A stretch of 64,000 nucleotides of DNA from Stratiolaelaps scimitus (GCA_019614645.1 JABWDB010000009.1:248001-312000); one strand, 5' to 3'; positions 1 to 12,401 are shown, numbered from the stretch's first letter. The notes: generated by a model from the letters alone, not told the origin. Program-made: numbers and translations.

Positions 1-282
1 TTACATAGTTAAAATATACAAAGTTACAATGTAACAATGAGAGGCATTGCACCGGCTAAGCTTTTCAGGTTTCTCTCTCTCTCGCTCTCCCTGACACTGT
101 TGATCTGTAATTACGCAAATTAGTACATACTTGTAACGTCGTCAACAACAGTTAAGCATCGCTGTGCGAGTCACGCTACCTTAGGGTCATCGTCATTTTG
201 AAGTGCCATTCATTTACTCATTCAATTATTATATTCACTTTATCATTTCATCATAATTGGTGGCCCTGCTTTCAACGAATGG

Positions 283-304
283 ACTCTCTCTCTCTCTTTC
301 TCTC

Positions 305-335
<31 letters not shown>
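283..335. repeat. Compound (CT)n-(TA)n microsatellite
   Basis: A CT-rich run at about 283-305 leads directly into an uninterrupted TA run at 311-335. The same pairing of a TC run with a TA run recurs elsewhere in the window. Confidence 0.95.
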
Positions 336-1364
336 CTGTATACGTCGAGCTTGTATCAGATCGCTTTCAGTGATTAGGTGAAATATCGTTGCTCTTCTCT
401 CGTTTTGTTGTCCACCTTCATTTGCAGGTTTCACGCCGTACGTTCGATATATAACGGTCCCCGTCATCAATAACAACAACAACAGCTATTTATGAATGCT
501 GTTAATAAGGATCATTAGGATTGCTCAATATTTTTCACACGACAGCCGAAGGATGAGTAGAAAAAGCACAATGACAATTCTACGAAACGGTGACAGAATC
601 GAAGATCAAGATCAGCAGTGCCAGCAGCCGAGAAGCTCTGTGTTGCTGCAGGCGCTAAGCGAACGAGAGGAAATACGCTCGGATCGTCGACGCTTGAGTG
701 TCGCTGCCCATTGATTCACGGCCGATCATCGTCGGCTGATCGCGGTGGCCATCGATGCGCGCTGATGTAATCACGGCCGTTCGATTATATATTAATGTAT
801 TAATTGTGTTTTTCGAAAAATTCGACAACGCCGGATCGTCGCCTGCGATCAATCGATCGATCGAGCGCTCGCATTGGGACAAGAATCACATAGATACACA
901 CACACATACACACAGGAGTACACAGGATTTTCAATCGATTTATAATGAAACCCCGGGACGGGTCGGTTCGCCAGACTCGAGCAGAATATCCAGCGGCACG
1001 TATAAGCAGCAGCGATACCGGCGCCAGCAACATCAGCATCAGTCGTTTATGAGAGCACTATGTGTCACTAACAGCGCCGCGTACAACGGTAGTCATCTGG
1101 CGAGTGCGGTGCTGTTCGCCGGTCCGCTATCAGTCAATCGATGGACATTTTGCCACATTACGTCCAGTCACCGTCAACTTCGAGGCAAGGTACGCACCCC
1201 CACCCCCTAACGAATGTCTGACCGCCCTTCTACTTGATTATTTCGGCCGCTGCCGCAGCCGATGATAGCGTACCGCCGGCTGGGCCGGACGACTCTGCCG
1301 CGATAACATTGTGCTGAGACGTACAATGGCTGGATGATGAAGGCACAAGGCTGCGCTGAAGACA

Positions 1365-1464
1365 CAGCAACAACAACAACAACAGCAATAGCAGCAGCAA
1401 CAACAGCAACAACAATAGGTGCAGCAGCAACAACAACAACAACGGCGGCAGCAGCAGCAGCAGC
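1365..1464. repeat. CAA/CAG triplet array (opa-like)
   Basis: About 100 bp of CAA and CAG triplets with a few single-base interruptions. The plus-strand polyglutamine frame is closed quickly by in-frame stops and the minus-strand frame reads as poly-Leu/poly-Cys, so I see no protein behind it. Arrays of this kind are common in arthropod non-coding DNA as well as in exons. Confidence 0.9.
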
Positions 1465-3951
1465 TCACTGAGACGTTGTCGTTGACGTTAGTTCTCGGAG
1501 CCTTGGTGGCGTATGTTTTTTCGAAAGTCGTACCATTCGACGTCATTGCGGAAAAAAGTAGTGACCCGTATTGGCCTTCATTGATATGTTGCATAAGGAA
1601 GCGGACGGTGATTTCGCACAGAGATATCTACAAAATGTAGACAGTGATGTAGTCACATTTCGGGGCTGCGGAGGTGGCGGCCGCTACGAGGTAAATGCTG
1701 ATCAGCCAGCAGCTAATATCGTTTGGTGTTTGATGAGTAATTATTTGTGTTGCCGCTTCTGGAAAACAGAATGGGGCGATTAAGGCTCATGGTGTATGTA
1801 CACGATCATTTGCCGCGTATTCAACTCTACAGCCGATATATGATACTGCTCGTATTAGCTACTGCAAATTACGGTTTAATAAAATAGTTCGTCTTAATGT
1901 GCCGCTTAGCAATCCGCGCGTATGATATGGATATATCGTAATATTTTTTTTTGAAGATCGCTTGTCTCTTGTTTGTCAATCACCGCCGTTTAACCTTGCC
2001 CCCCTAGAGTATTTTGGAAGCAAAAAATTTTCACGAGAGCCCTCAAAACACCAGTGATAATCGTGATAAGCATTCGAGCAGGTCAAATGTTGCAGTATGT
2101 ATAACGCTGTAACGAAACAGTATAGTTGTGGCAGCTATATTGTTAAACCAGTTGTGAAATTTGAAAACTTACCCTCTCCTACGAAGTGGCATGATGCAAA
2201 AGTTAGTAATATGTGTCCCATGCATCTGTGTTTGTGCTTGTCTAAAGACACCTCGCAAGATGAAAATAACTTAAGACATTTACGAATTTCATGCATAAAA
2301 AAAAACGATCCTAATTACGATCTGATATGCAGTATGCATCTTTTCAACTGAAAATGAGATTGCCCAGTCAAAGACTAATGTTGACGGCGACATACAGCGG
2401 CACCCGTTACCAGGTCGCTTGTGCTTGGAGTGCTCTCATAGGCTCGCAAAATACAATCGTAGAAAAAAATGCCTATAATTTACCTACGGAATGCTTTGTA
2501 GACTGTTGCTCCACTGTCGTGAATTGCCGTCTTTATTTTATGCCAATAGAGTAGTTCGCACCATGAAATGTTTAGGCAAGAGCGGCCGCCACGGCGTCAG
2601 TGAACGGGACCTAGTCCAAGGTGTCGTCCCTAGGTTAGGCTGCTGTCCCAGAGGTTCAGCCATTTGGCGTTACACTGAATTAGACGAAGTTACCGTTGAT
2701 CGTTTGCTTGCGAGTACATGTGATACGGTTGTCTTTTTCAACACAGAGCAAAGCAGCTCCTGCTATGACGAGTGGCTAGTGCCAGTCAGGGTTCGGCGAT
2801 CTTGTCCTCTTCGGCAAAAATGGCCATACGCCGCATACGCACGGCGTGGCGATCCGCACTGTATCTGCTGTCTCAGGAGAGCGTCATCGCCGAGCTTCGC
2901 CACATCGTGACACCCGATATAACCTCTAGATGACCTTTGCCGACGACTGCGGAGCTAGGGTACGCTCGCACAGCGGACGCACGAAATTAGTCGCCAGCAA
3001 CAGGCCGGCTAGACGGGGCAGGGCATGAGTTGTTCAAATTCAAATATTGCGGCCGCCACCGCCGCCACCGTTACCGACGAAGATAGCAGCAGCAGCCGCA
3101 GCAACAACACTGGAACGCCGATGGTTTGGCAAACGGCGTGCGCGAGTGAGCTTGCCAGCACGATCATGTACGAGCCAACGAGGCATCATCGTGCGAACAT
3201 CGGCCAGCAGCATCGGCGGTCATTACCACATACATGGTCTGTTCACGTTCATTCGGAGCGGTCTCTCGCGCCCGGCGAAGGGGGGAACTCCCCAGGGTTG
3301 GCCGGTCGGTCCATCAGAAGCCGGTGGTAACCACGATGCCATCTTCCCTGGATAAGATGGCGTCGGCCAAGCAACGACCCATCAGGCAACGCAGCAACAT
3401 GAGCTGACCACCACGAGGCCACCGATATGGTGGTTATCCCTGTACGAATCGTATGGATGCCGTGGCCGTGGCCGTATGTGTACTGCATCTGGCGCCGGCC
3501 GCTGGGGGCGATCGACAGGCAGTCAACGAGGATTTCGAAGACTTCACCCGCCAGGCATGTTCTCCTGCAGACCGGTCCGATCGGTCCGGTCGAGTGCGAC
3601 CGGGTACTTGAGCTGAACATAAACAACAATAACAGCAGCAGCAGCGACAACTGCGACACCGGCAGTTGGCGAAGCCGTGAATAGCCACGAGGACGAATTA
3701 GGTTAGTGGGGAACTAACAGCAAAGCTTCAGCATCAGCAGCGGCAACGGCGCCTACGGTTGGAGACGATAGCGTACATGATGTACGTGGACAGCAACAAA
3801 ACGCGCCGCCGCCGCCCCGACCGGCGGATGCAATGATAATATTTTGATATCATTTCGTTCGTTGTCAGCGATCACGGCTGATCACGGCAGGCGTACAAAA
3901 CGCTACCGGGCTGGTCGGAGAGGGCTGTGTGACCAAACGAAACTGTAGCAA

Positions 3952-4201
3952 TTTCCAGGCAGGACCCCAAATAAATAACAAAATCGAAAATCGAACCCAT
4001 GATGAATGGGAATCAAAATTCGAGAAGAGATCACAGAGGCAACAGTAGCCGACGGAGCTGGCTAATTATTTATTGTACAATTCAATACGATGCTAATGAA
4101 TAGCTCAATCGACCCACTTCTAGACATGGTTGAAGGAGCAGATGATCACGCCCAACGGGCTCTATTTTTTTTTGTTGTTTATTTGGGATCCTGCCCGGAA
4201 A
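3952..4201. mobile_element. Non-autonomous DNA element with 32-bp terminal inverted repeats (MITE-like)
   Basis: The left end (3952-3983) and the reverse complement of the right end (4170-4201) match over 32 bases with about three mismatches; the shared core reads CCCAAATAAA. The 250-bp size, paired ends and lack of any open frame fit a miniature inverted-repeat element mobilised by a transposase supplied elsewhere. I see no clear target-site duplication outside the ends, so the superfamily is unknown and the true ends may lie a few bases away. A fold-back pair without transposition history is the alternative. Confidence 0.6.
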
Positions 4202-4309
4202 CGCTCGGTCTGTTTAATAATCGCTAACTGTGCGCTTTGTAATATATTGGTACTATTATAAAAGTGAAGATTATATCTAGAAGTATCGAACTCAACTTTG
4301 GATTGCGAC

Positions 4310-4496
4310 TTCGACCGGGCCCATATCACTGCTGGCTCATCACCATCGCCATTTCAATGTTCTATATCATCATCGCAATCAACAGCAGCAGCAACAGGTT
4401 ATCTCTCTTCTCTGTATGGGCAGCACGTGTGGAGCATCACCCCGTCTTGTGTCCTCTGTTTGTTTCGTACAACCGCCAGAAAATGATACTATTGTA

Positions 4497-4533
<37 letters not shown>

Positions 4534-4558
4534 TATGTCTGGGCATGTGTCTGATTCT
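4310..4558 (+). repeat. Copy 1 of an inverted duplicated segment carrying (TA)n
   Basis: This segment matches the reverse complement of 28889-29190 from its first bases (TTCGACCGGGCCC) to its last (CTGATTCT). The unique part of about 215 bp differs by one substitution (T/G in the CACGTG-GAGC region) and one 3-base CAA indel. The main difference is the internal TA run, about 33 bp here against about 84 bp in the other copy. Flanking bases do not match and no target-site duplication is evident. Short open frames across it are not conserved beyond the DNA identity itself. It could be an unknown short interspersed element or a small duplication. Confidence 0.85.
4500..4532. repeat. (TA)n microsatellite
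   Basis: Uninterrupted TA run of about 33 bp inside copy 1 of the duplicated segment. Confidence 0.95.
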
Positions 4559-5169
4559 TATACAGTGGTGTGAATAAATATAGGGCATATATATGAATAA
4601 ATACAGTTAATTTGCTGCGTAATTTCAGAATTTCCAAGTTAGTTAGCAACAAGTTGTTCTTTGCCGAGTCGTGGCACAAGCCGAAATTATAGCAGAAAAT
4701 GGAAGCGTATAATTATTAGATATTGTTTTTGTGTTCTTCTAACTGAGGTACACGCGGTAGTGTTAGCTTCAGCAACGCCAAGTGGTCCTACGAAGGCATT
4801 GATCGAAAATGCATGCTATTTTCAATGACTATCATCATAATGTCACTATGATTACCAAGTAGATCATGCGGCCAGGCCGCTACAAATCACCGTCTGAGAT
4901 TAATTATCATAGTAACATATATACACACATACCCGGACAGATGCAATTTTCTATGCTTCTCTACCCAGGCCCAAATCGACAGCAGGCCACAGACTGCTGG
5001 TGTCCACTAATTGAGAACGTATACATAGTATCAACACAAACTGATATTTAAACTATCACTGGTGATAAGCCAATCAAAATCTCGATCTCATATTATTGCT
5101 TATTAACTTACTCGTCACCGAAAGGCGCCACACACCCAGTAAAACGAATGTAATGAATATCACATGCAC

Positions 5170-5203
<34 letters not shown>

Positions 5204-6262
5204 GAATCTGTCTCTGTTCTTACGCAGGGAAATAAACGTAACGCTTAGCGTAACTTCCGCTACAGCGTACGTACAGCAGCGAGAAATTGATAAAATCAAC
5301 GAAAAAACGTAGCATGACGTCCTTGGCGTAATAACACAACATGCAAAGCATAGCAAACCTGCGCTATTAGATGACGGCCGTCGGCAGAGGTGCTTCACCA
5401 CGTTCATCACGGAAACCATTGAATTGAAGCGGTTAACACGCTGTGAGCGAATGTTGCGCATCGGATACGTACGGCAATTAGGTAGGTCTGCCTGCTAGCC
5501 GCCTTGAAACTCTGCGTGCTACGGGGGAGGCGCACTAGGCTGGGGTCTTCAATGCGAAGGTGTTTATTATTGAAAGATGTAATGGACGACACTGACGTGC
5601 TATACTCGTTGCCCGCGTACCCGTGCAACAGCCATCGGCGACGATGAGACGTTGAGTAACCGGTGCTGCCAAAGAGTATCGGTTTTTTTCCCGATGTGAA
5701 CAACAATATCGGAATTGCTTGTGGCGGCCGCGAATCGTATCGAGTTGGATAGGTGATCGCTGGCTGGCGATGCCAATCGGAACCACGATGGGGGCTGGGA
5801 TGATCAGTGATCAGTCGGGGAGGTGACCTCTGACCGTTTCGAATTCGTACCGATGGCGTATACCCGTTTATGCAATCTGGCCCCGTCCACGTTGGCTGGC
5901 CACATCGTCTCGCATGATGAGGACGATAGAGATTCGCCGGGTGAACTAGCAATAGAAAACAACAGAACGCCATCTGCCCCATCCGCATATATTCAGCCTG
6001 TCCAGCTTGCATGGCCGAGATCTCTCATCAATCATATTGGTTGATTGCATATGTGGACGTCTAGCTTGATGCTTTGTTATTATTAGTATAAAATTATCGT
6101 CATCGACTGGGAATCACCTCGTCATTCATATCTCTCACTTGTTTGCGTTCAGTTGTAAATGAGAAATGAACGCCGTAACGAATAACGACTTGTTCTCTTA
6201 ATTGATTTGTTCGGTTGTGTACGATTGCCATTTTTTTTAGTTGAAAACAAAAAAAAGCAAAC
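4559..6262. other. Non-coding spacer with one long chance frame
   Basis: Contains a TA run at 5171-5201 and no known motif. A minus-strand ATG frame of 201 codons spans 5407-6012. Its composition is not distinctive, several other frames over the same bases are also open, and I recognise no domain, so it is not called as a gene. Confidence 0.5.
5171..5201. repeat. (TA)n microsatellite
   Basis: Uninterrupted TA run of about 31 bp. Confidence 0.95.
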
Positions 6263-6404
6263 ATGCAGTTGCACAGCTAAGCTGTCTCCGGCTGTAAGAA
6301 GCCAGAGGTCACAGGTGCGAGTCCCACTGCATGATGAGGACATATAAGAGAAGTTAAACTGTGTTGTACAATTGCAATTCCTCTTATAAACCAATACAAC
6401 TTTA
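6263..6404 (+). mobile_element. tRNA-derived SINE, copy A
   Basis: The head (6263-6332) is 70 nt long and tRNA-like. Its ends ATGCAGT and ACTGCAT pair over all seven positions of an acceptor stem. It has a box-B-like motif GGTGCGAGTCC and a mid hairpin GGCT/AGCC. The body (about 6333-6370) contains CATATAAGAGAAGTTAA, and the tail ends with ATAAACCAATA. Body and tail are shared with the other copies in this window, which marks it as a retroposed tRNA-derived element rather than a working tRNA gene. It faces copy B tail-to-tail about 56 bp away. Confidence 0.7.
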
Positions 6405-6460
6405 CTGAATGCTGGTTACAGTTTGAGCATATTTAGAGGGTCAATTTATTAAAGGAAAAT

Positions 6461-6597
6461 GCTTTATTGGTTTATTGAGGGAAGTGCAGTTTTTTCAAAG
6501 ATCAGGTTCTCCATGTGTAACCAGCTCGTGGACTGGAGTCTGAGGCATCCGATTTTTTCCAGCCAAAGATTTAGCCGTCCGAGCCACTGCGCGGACC
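6461..6597 (-). mobile_element. tRNA-derived SINE, copy B
   Basis: Read on the minus strand it begins with the A-box-like TGGCTCGGACGGCTAA, has a decayed box B, and ends with a tail CAATAAACCAATAAAGC that is nearly identical to that of copy C. It is inverted relative to copy A, so the two form a short convergent pair. Confidence 0.7.
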
Positions 6598-8547
6598 GCA
6601 CGTAGTCGGGTGAATAACTTGAGCGTTCGCTGTTCACCGCTGAACGTTGATAATTCAATTACACATATCGGAGCATCTTGTCGGCCCCCGAACCAAATGA
6701 TTCCGGAACTACCTCATCTGCCACGTAGTGTCACGTCCAGCAACGAATACAGTCAGCAGCGGATCCTGAACATTATTGATCCGGCCGTTCCAAGCGATCT
6801 GTCATTCCCGATCCACCGCGTCAGTCGGGCATCGCAAAAGCCGGACCCTACTTCGTGTCGTCAGCTTCCTTTCACCCCGGGTCTGCTCGTAACAGAAGTA
6901 ATGCTTCGTTACTCAGAAGCGGACGACGACAGAGCAGCTCTCTTCGTTATCTAGCAAAGGATTGCCCCGATCTAGTATCACTGATTCAACAATCGCCTCT
7001 GTCAGTTGTCCCCACCCATATCGCTTGCGTCCTCCCGGACCCTTAACTCAGCCCCGCGACGCACGCCTCTTCATAAATGCATGTCCGCTCTGTTTACCAT
7101 TTAACCAGCTCATATTTCTTCGTTGTCTCTCTGCTGATCAGCTCTATTCTCTCTTCTGCTACTGTGGCTGTTGCTGCTGTGAGAGTTTCCTTGTGTTACA
7201 CCCGCGATAGTATTATAATTCTGTCTACGCACCGCTGTACCCTCCTCAATCGATGCTGTACTACGCGACGACATCCGGAACATCGGCCCGAAGCGACTGA
7301 ACGAACGCACGCCGACTTCAATAGTGGCAGTTGTAGTGTCGAAGTGGTACAAGCATCTCTCTATCGTCCATCTTCGACCCTGTACTCGTCGTGTCGAACG
7401 TCGCTTTAGCGGTGGCCCGCCATCGGTGCATCCTTACGCGCCAAACGCTGCTCGTGCACCAGCCTATTGCTTGCATCGGGCACGGCTCCCTCTGTAGCTG
7501 GCGTCTCGCCGGCGAACGCGCCGCTGGTGTTTCCCCCGGCAGTTGGTCGGCCGGCCGGCCGGCGCCAATGACGGCGACTCACACCCTCGGAGGAGTCGAC
7601 GAGTCGCTCGCATCCTGTGAAGGCGATAGCGAGCGGCGACTATTCCATCCCGAGGAAAGAAACTCCGCGCGGTGGCCGAGTGGTACCGGTAGATGGCGCG
7701 GTTGGATGTGCGAGCCGGCGCGCGCGTCGTGATCTTCTCATTACGGCAAGAGGCAGCACAAGGGGCAGCGTGCGGTCGACAGGGCGATTTTTTCATTCGG
7801 GGCGCTCGCTCGACCGCCCGCTCGCCCGCCCGGCCGGCAACCAACCGGCCAGCCGTCCGATCTGCACTGCCCGGCTGCTGCTGCTGCTGTTGTCGAGCGC
7901 CGCCACTGCCACAAACGAGTAGACACTAACGGTATATGAGTGTTTGCGTATGTATAATAGTACGAATTTGTGTGTGTCGATCTGCGAAGAAACCTTTAAG
8001 AGAAGGTGGAGAAGATAAGTGCCAGAGAGAGAGAGAGGATGAGAGAGACGAGGAGGATTCGAGAACGAACGCGGTGGCGGGCCTTTTCCGTCGATTCTTT
8101 CTATTATTATTATTGTTGTTGCTGCAGTCCCGGCTGCTTGATTCTGTTCACAGCGGCGGTTGGTTCGCCGGGTGACATTTGCCCGCAGGTAGAGTGGCAA
8201 GACACTCGCGTTCGCCCGACAGAAGAAGAGAAATCATATTACTTTTTCGCTGCTTGGCGAACCCTCCCTTATCCAGCAATATATATTCTCCTATATGATT
8301 ACGATTATATTAGCTCGACGGCATCTCGTTCGCTCTTGCTCTGACGAACTATGTCGTGTGCACGATGTGGAAGAGCTAAACGACTCAGAGAGGTTCGCCG
8401 AATCAAAAAGGCGAGCGAGGAAAAGTCGCACTGCGGCCTGCTAAAAGCGACCAGCGCGGACAGAGTGTCAAGTTGACGAAGTCTGAAGGTTAGAAAACCA
8501 CAGGCCACTGATGCAGCAGCATCAGTAGCGAGCGCGGGTGTGCAGCG

Positions 8548-8593
<46 letters not shown>

Positions 8594-9365
8594 GTAGCCC
8601 GTCTAGAGGTCCACGGTGCTGATGCTGATGATCATGGCTGGTATTTTCTACAGATTTTTGGTGCTCGGCCCCCTACTATGTCCTCTGAAGAAAACCATAG
8701 ATGGAGACGGCACACGCCGGCCCTGATCACCGATCGACCACAGTCTGAACGGTGTGCGTCATAGTGGAGCAGTTTTGTATTGCACCCCTCCATAGGAAGT
8801 TCCTTCTCATCATCGGCCCTGGCCAGTCGACTCTCCAACACCGGATTCAGGTGAAGAAGCTATCCGATATTATGACCAATTGTTGCTCAATGTTCGCGAA
8901 TGACTCTGACAACGGTCGTTCCGGTTTTTTTTTCCACGACACGTCCGCGCTAACGAACCGTGTGAATCTCTTTTGCATGTGTAACCAACGGTGGAAATAC
9001 TTGTGCATTGGGGGGGGGAGGTCTCTCGCGAATTGTATTCCATTCCATCGCGTTCAACGTATTGTACAAAATCGCCACAATCATTGAGTCCAGTATAAAG
9101 TACTAACGGCGACAGAACGGGCGGACGGTCGGGCAGGAACAGATGAGCTGACGGGTGCATAGATGATCACGAATAGACAGTATAGAGTCGTCGAATTAGG
9201 GAACCTCCTTCATGAAGATGCTGCGACGGCGGCAGATAGTGAGGGCGATTGGCTGACGCAGCTGTCGAGTTGTTCGTTAGATTTGAGGGGAGCCTCTGGG
9301 TGAGGTGTGTCACGCCCCGAGAACTCACGCCTGATTGAGGCCAGCCGAGCGGGAGAACGTGTGTA
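6598..9365. other. GC-rich non-coding island with microsatellites
   Basis: From about 6600 to 8500 the DNA is GC-rich and open in many frames on both strands. A plus-strand frame at 6610-6954 has natural-looking composition but no start context, splice signal or domain I can point to. CTG/CCG triplets occur near 7870-7890 and 8100-8130, GA runs near 8022-8036, a long TA run at 8551-8591 and a G run near 9011-9019. Confidence 0.5.
8551..8591. repeat. (AT)n microsatellite
   Basis: Uninterrupted AT run of about 41 bp. Confidence 0.95.
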
Positions 9366-9490
9366 AAGCTTTATTGGTTTATTAAAGGAACTGCAACTTC
9401 ACAATGCTTAAGCTCTCGTATATATCACGAAGCGGGGCTCGAACCCGCGGCCTCTGGCTTTCGGACCTAGCCGTAAGACCGAGACCCCTT
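9366..9490 (-). mobile_element. tRNA-derived SINE, copy C
   Basis: On the minus strand this has the best box B of the family (GGGTTCGAGCCCC, ending in CCCGC), followed by the body ATATACGAGAGCTTAAGCAT and the tail TTTAATAAACCAATAAAGCTT. The A-box region is partly decayed (CGGTCTTACGGCTAGG). Tail and body match copies A, B and E base for base over long stretches, so this copy is a good anchor for the family consensus. Confidence 0.75.
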
Positions 9491-11012
9491 AAACCGGAAG
9501 AAACCACAAATCAGAATGAACGTGACCTCCATCCTTGATGGCTTTAGCGACCGCTGGTTAGCGGACAACATAGCCCTTTGAAGATGATCTATGCCAATGT
9601 CAAACAGGTGCCGGAAAATCTGTCTGATCATTTTCGTTGGAAGTTGTTGCATTGTTCAAATGGCCGCCTTTCGCTTCGAAAATTCACCGCTCAGTGATTT
9701 ATCTACACGAGATTAATAAGTGCTTAGTATAGTAATGCACCTAGTCGCAGCTTCTTTTAGCCGTTGTTTATTATGTCAAATAAAGTGTATTGTATTCTGT
9801 TCGCTCAAAAATCCTCTGGTTTCTTATCAATCGTTAGCTTCAATATGCAGCAAAATGTCTTCACCTATTATTCGTGCTGCAGACGAGAACCTGCAATGAA
9901 CATGTACTTGGACAGTACATAGTGAATATTACATTAGCAGGTAGTGGGCAGAGGCCTCTCTGGGAGTGTCTCTACAAATGCACGAATATATGATGAATCC
10001 ATATATCTAACACTTCACTTTTTGAGTTTGGACACTGTAAATGTACGGCACTTACAGGAACCCTAGCAGAATAATGTATATATATATATATATATATTGC
10101 TCGTTTTTTTTGCTGCAAACGGCACACTGACCATCTGCTGGCCACAACGATTACCACCGCGTTATTACCGGCACATTTTTCTCGTCATTTGATGATGTTT
10201 TTGCTGCTGCTGCTGCTCTTGATGAAGCCTCTGCATGATGGCGGCTGATGTAAAGTTGTGGGAGTTGTGTGGATGTTAGATCTGTGGCCGTTAAGGCGTC
10301 GGAGCTAGCCTCCACTGCTTCCTGGCATGGTCGCGTCCCTTCGCGGTCGACTCTTCAATGGCTGCGGCAATGACCAAATAACCAAGAGCTGAGGACAGGA
10401 TGATTCTCGGTGATTTGGCTGGATGAATCTGCTGGTAACGCTTTGCTTGACTCGCCCAATTCTTCGAACGTTGGGCAAACACCACCTCGCCACCGAGGAC
10501 CTACGTCGGCACAGCTCTGGTTTTATAAGCAGCAGCGGCGGCGGCGGCAGCAGCAGCATCAGCAGCAGCAGTCCTAAGGAACCAACATGGTAGCTGGACA
10601 GAGCTGGATAGATGGCCACTATGTAAATTGGAGAAAAACCCACTACTGTAGCTGGCTAGGACATCCATTGGCTCGCCGTAGTGCCACCACGTTTGGCTAC
10701 ATGATGTCGCTTCTTGGTCTCTCATAGACTCAATAAAGCCAGTTCGTTACGGCCCCGTTTGGCGGAACAGGCCAACATGCGGAATTACAGAATTTATTTC
10801 TGGAGCAAGCTCATCGCTTCTATAACCGCCAACAGCAGAACCAGTAGGACCACTGAAAGCTATAACAACAGTAATAGTGACATTCGTGCCAACTAGAGAG
10901 TGGTAAAAGGGCACAGCTCAGAGTCGCTTCTCACCATTTCACTATTTCGCGACCCTCAAAGAGAATGAGGAAATGAAGCTAAATTGTTGCTGAATGCATG
11001 TTAATAAATCTA

Positions 11013-11014
<2 letters not shown>

Positions 11015-11045
<31 letters not shown>
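11015..11045. repeat. (AT)n microsatellite
   Basis: Uninterrupted AT run of about 31 bp close to the tRNA-like sequence on the minus strand. Confidence 0.95.
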
Positions 11046-11046
<1 letters not shown>

Positions 11047-11080
11047 GGCATTTGATGACAATTCACATTTTTTACCCGAG

Positions 11081-11161
11081 AGCAGTGACAGGTATTGAAC
11101 CAGTCTCATATGTATTACATATGCCGTGAGTCCCCCGCTGAACAAACCCCGTAGTACTGCT
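11081..11161 (-). other. tRNA-like sequence (degenerate tRNA or SINE head)
   Basis: On the minus strand the 5' end AGCAGTA pairs with the 3' CACTGCT at six of seven positions. A perfect 5-bp stem CATAT/ATATG carries a 7-base loop GTAATAC with T at the position before the would-be anticodon AAT. A box-B-like GGTTCAATACC follows. The D-arm region is about 12 nt too long and the variable loop only about 2 nt, so this is not a normal functional tRNA gene. It lacks the tail of the SINE family described here, so it is a separate tRNA-derived sequence. Confidence 0.45.
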
Positions 11162-12360
11162 ATTGCGTGCCCGAAGGTCTTGTGGAGTTCACTCAAGGGA
11201 GACTAAGCGTACAGGTATTTTTCGAAAAAAAAAATGTTTCGCAATTCAATCCGCCGAAGCGACTCCCAGGTGACTCTTGGCTGCCCGCATCTGATCAGCC
11301 ACGATGGCGTTGGGTCTCGTAAGCGGCAAGCGACGGTACGCTAGCACTGTTTTCAACTCGAAAGTCGACTCGGTTAAATGCTAGAAACGCCTCAAAAATC
11401 CATTTTCTTCAATAAAAAGCACCCGCAGCAAACCTTTTTTTTCCCTTTTGTCGAGCAACGACAACATCAAAATGTCATCTAGCAGAAAGCAGAGGTGCGG
11501 CTTCGCCCGCCCGAGAAGACGGCGCCCAACTGTTCGCCGTTGGTGACTTTGACGTACTCCTGCCTCATTCGGTTCTAATCTGACAACGCGACGGGTGACA
11601 GCGTTTCTGAGTTGACCAGGGACCTACGTAGCTTTCCCTAAAGACGACATCTACCCCCGACGATCTCGCCCTACTGTCGACCTCGGTGATTCACCCATTG
11701 AGGAAGGTGGCTTCAGAGGAGGACGAAGAAAAATGGCTCCTTTGTTGTTGTTGTTGTTGTTGCCATGTCCGTTGCCTTCCGACGGAACATGCTGGCACCA
11801 CAGAAGCGGCCCTGGTATGCCACACCACACGAAATTGTAATCGAAAAGCTAAGAAAAAGGAGGGGTTCTCCACGAGGTGTCTTCCAAGACGACGGCTCAG
11901 TACTTACCCAGCGGTGCTAATGGTGCTCGTACGAATATATTCGCGTTATCGTATACGTATTGTTCCATATACAGTGAACAACAACGAAAGAAAACCATGA
12001 TTTATCGATGTACAAGGAGATTGTGCATCACGCGAGGGTTTCGATGTTGGGTACATTATTGTACTGTGTATGGGCGTTGTTTTTCTCGGAGATTCGTGAC
12101 GAGATGAAGTCTCATCTAAATCATCCAGCCTGCTAGGATCGGAGCCAAAGGCGTTAGTGTGCCCCGTCTAGAAGCGTAATAAAAGATATCCCTACCTAGG
12201 CAATAAGCGGCGATAGGCTAATCGTGGAACTGCAATAGGTTGTCTGGGGCCGATTTCAGGAATACCTACCAATCGGCAGATAACAAAAGTTCCGAAGACT
12301 TCAAGCTTCAATGTGCGTTAACCACATATGGATTGCTTTTCGTTTTTCCTCTTTATTTCT

Positions 12361-12363
<3 letters not shown>

Positions 12364-12399
<36 letters not shown>
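12364..12399. repeat. (TA)n microsatellite
   Basis: Uninterrupted TA run of about 36 bp. Confidence 0.95.

Positions 12400-12401
<2 letters not shown>

Larger units (their letters stand above)
1..3951. other. Non-coding stretch with triplet-repeat island
   Basis: No recognisable gene. It holds a (CT)n/(TA)n compound repeat near 283-335, a short CA run near 899-915, a CAA/CAG array at 1365-1464 and CAG/GCC-rich DNA around 3040-3110 and 3625-3655. From about 1800 to 2500 it is AT-richer, with short open frames (for example 2097-2351) that show no family motif. The GC-rich part at 2500-3800 is open in several frames on both strands, which argues against a single coding frame. Confidence 0.6.

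Noticed and set aside
5407..6012. 201-codon minus-strand ATG frame
   Set aside because: No recognisable domain or codon signal, with competing frames over the same region.
7668..7700. GCGGTGGCCGAGTGGTA resembling the start of a serine or leucine tRNA
   Set aside because: No box B or acceptor partner follows within 100 bp.
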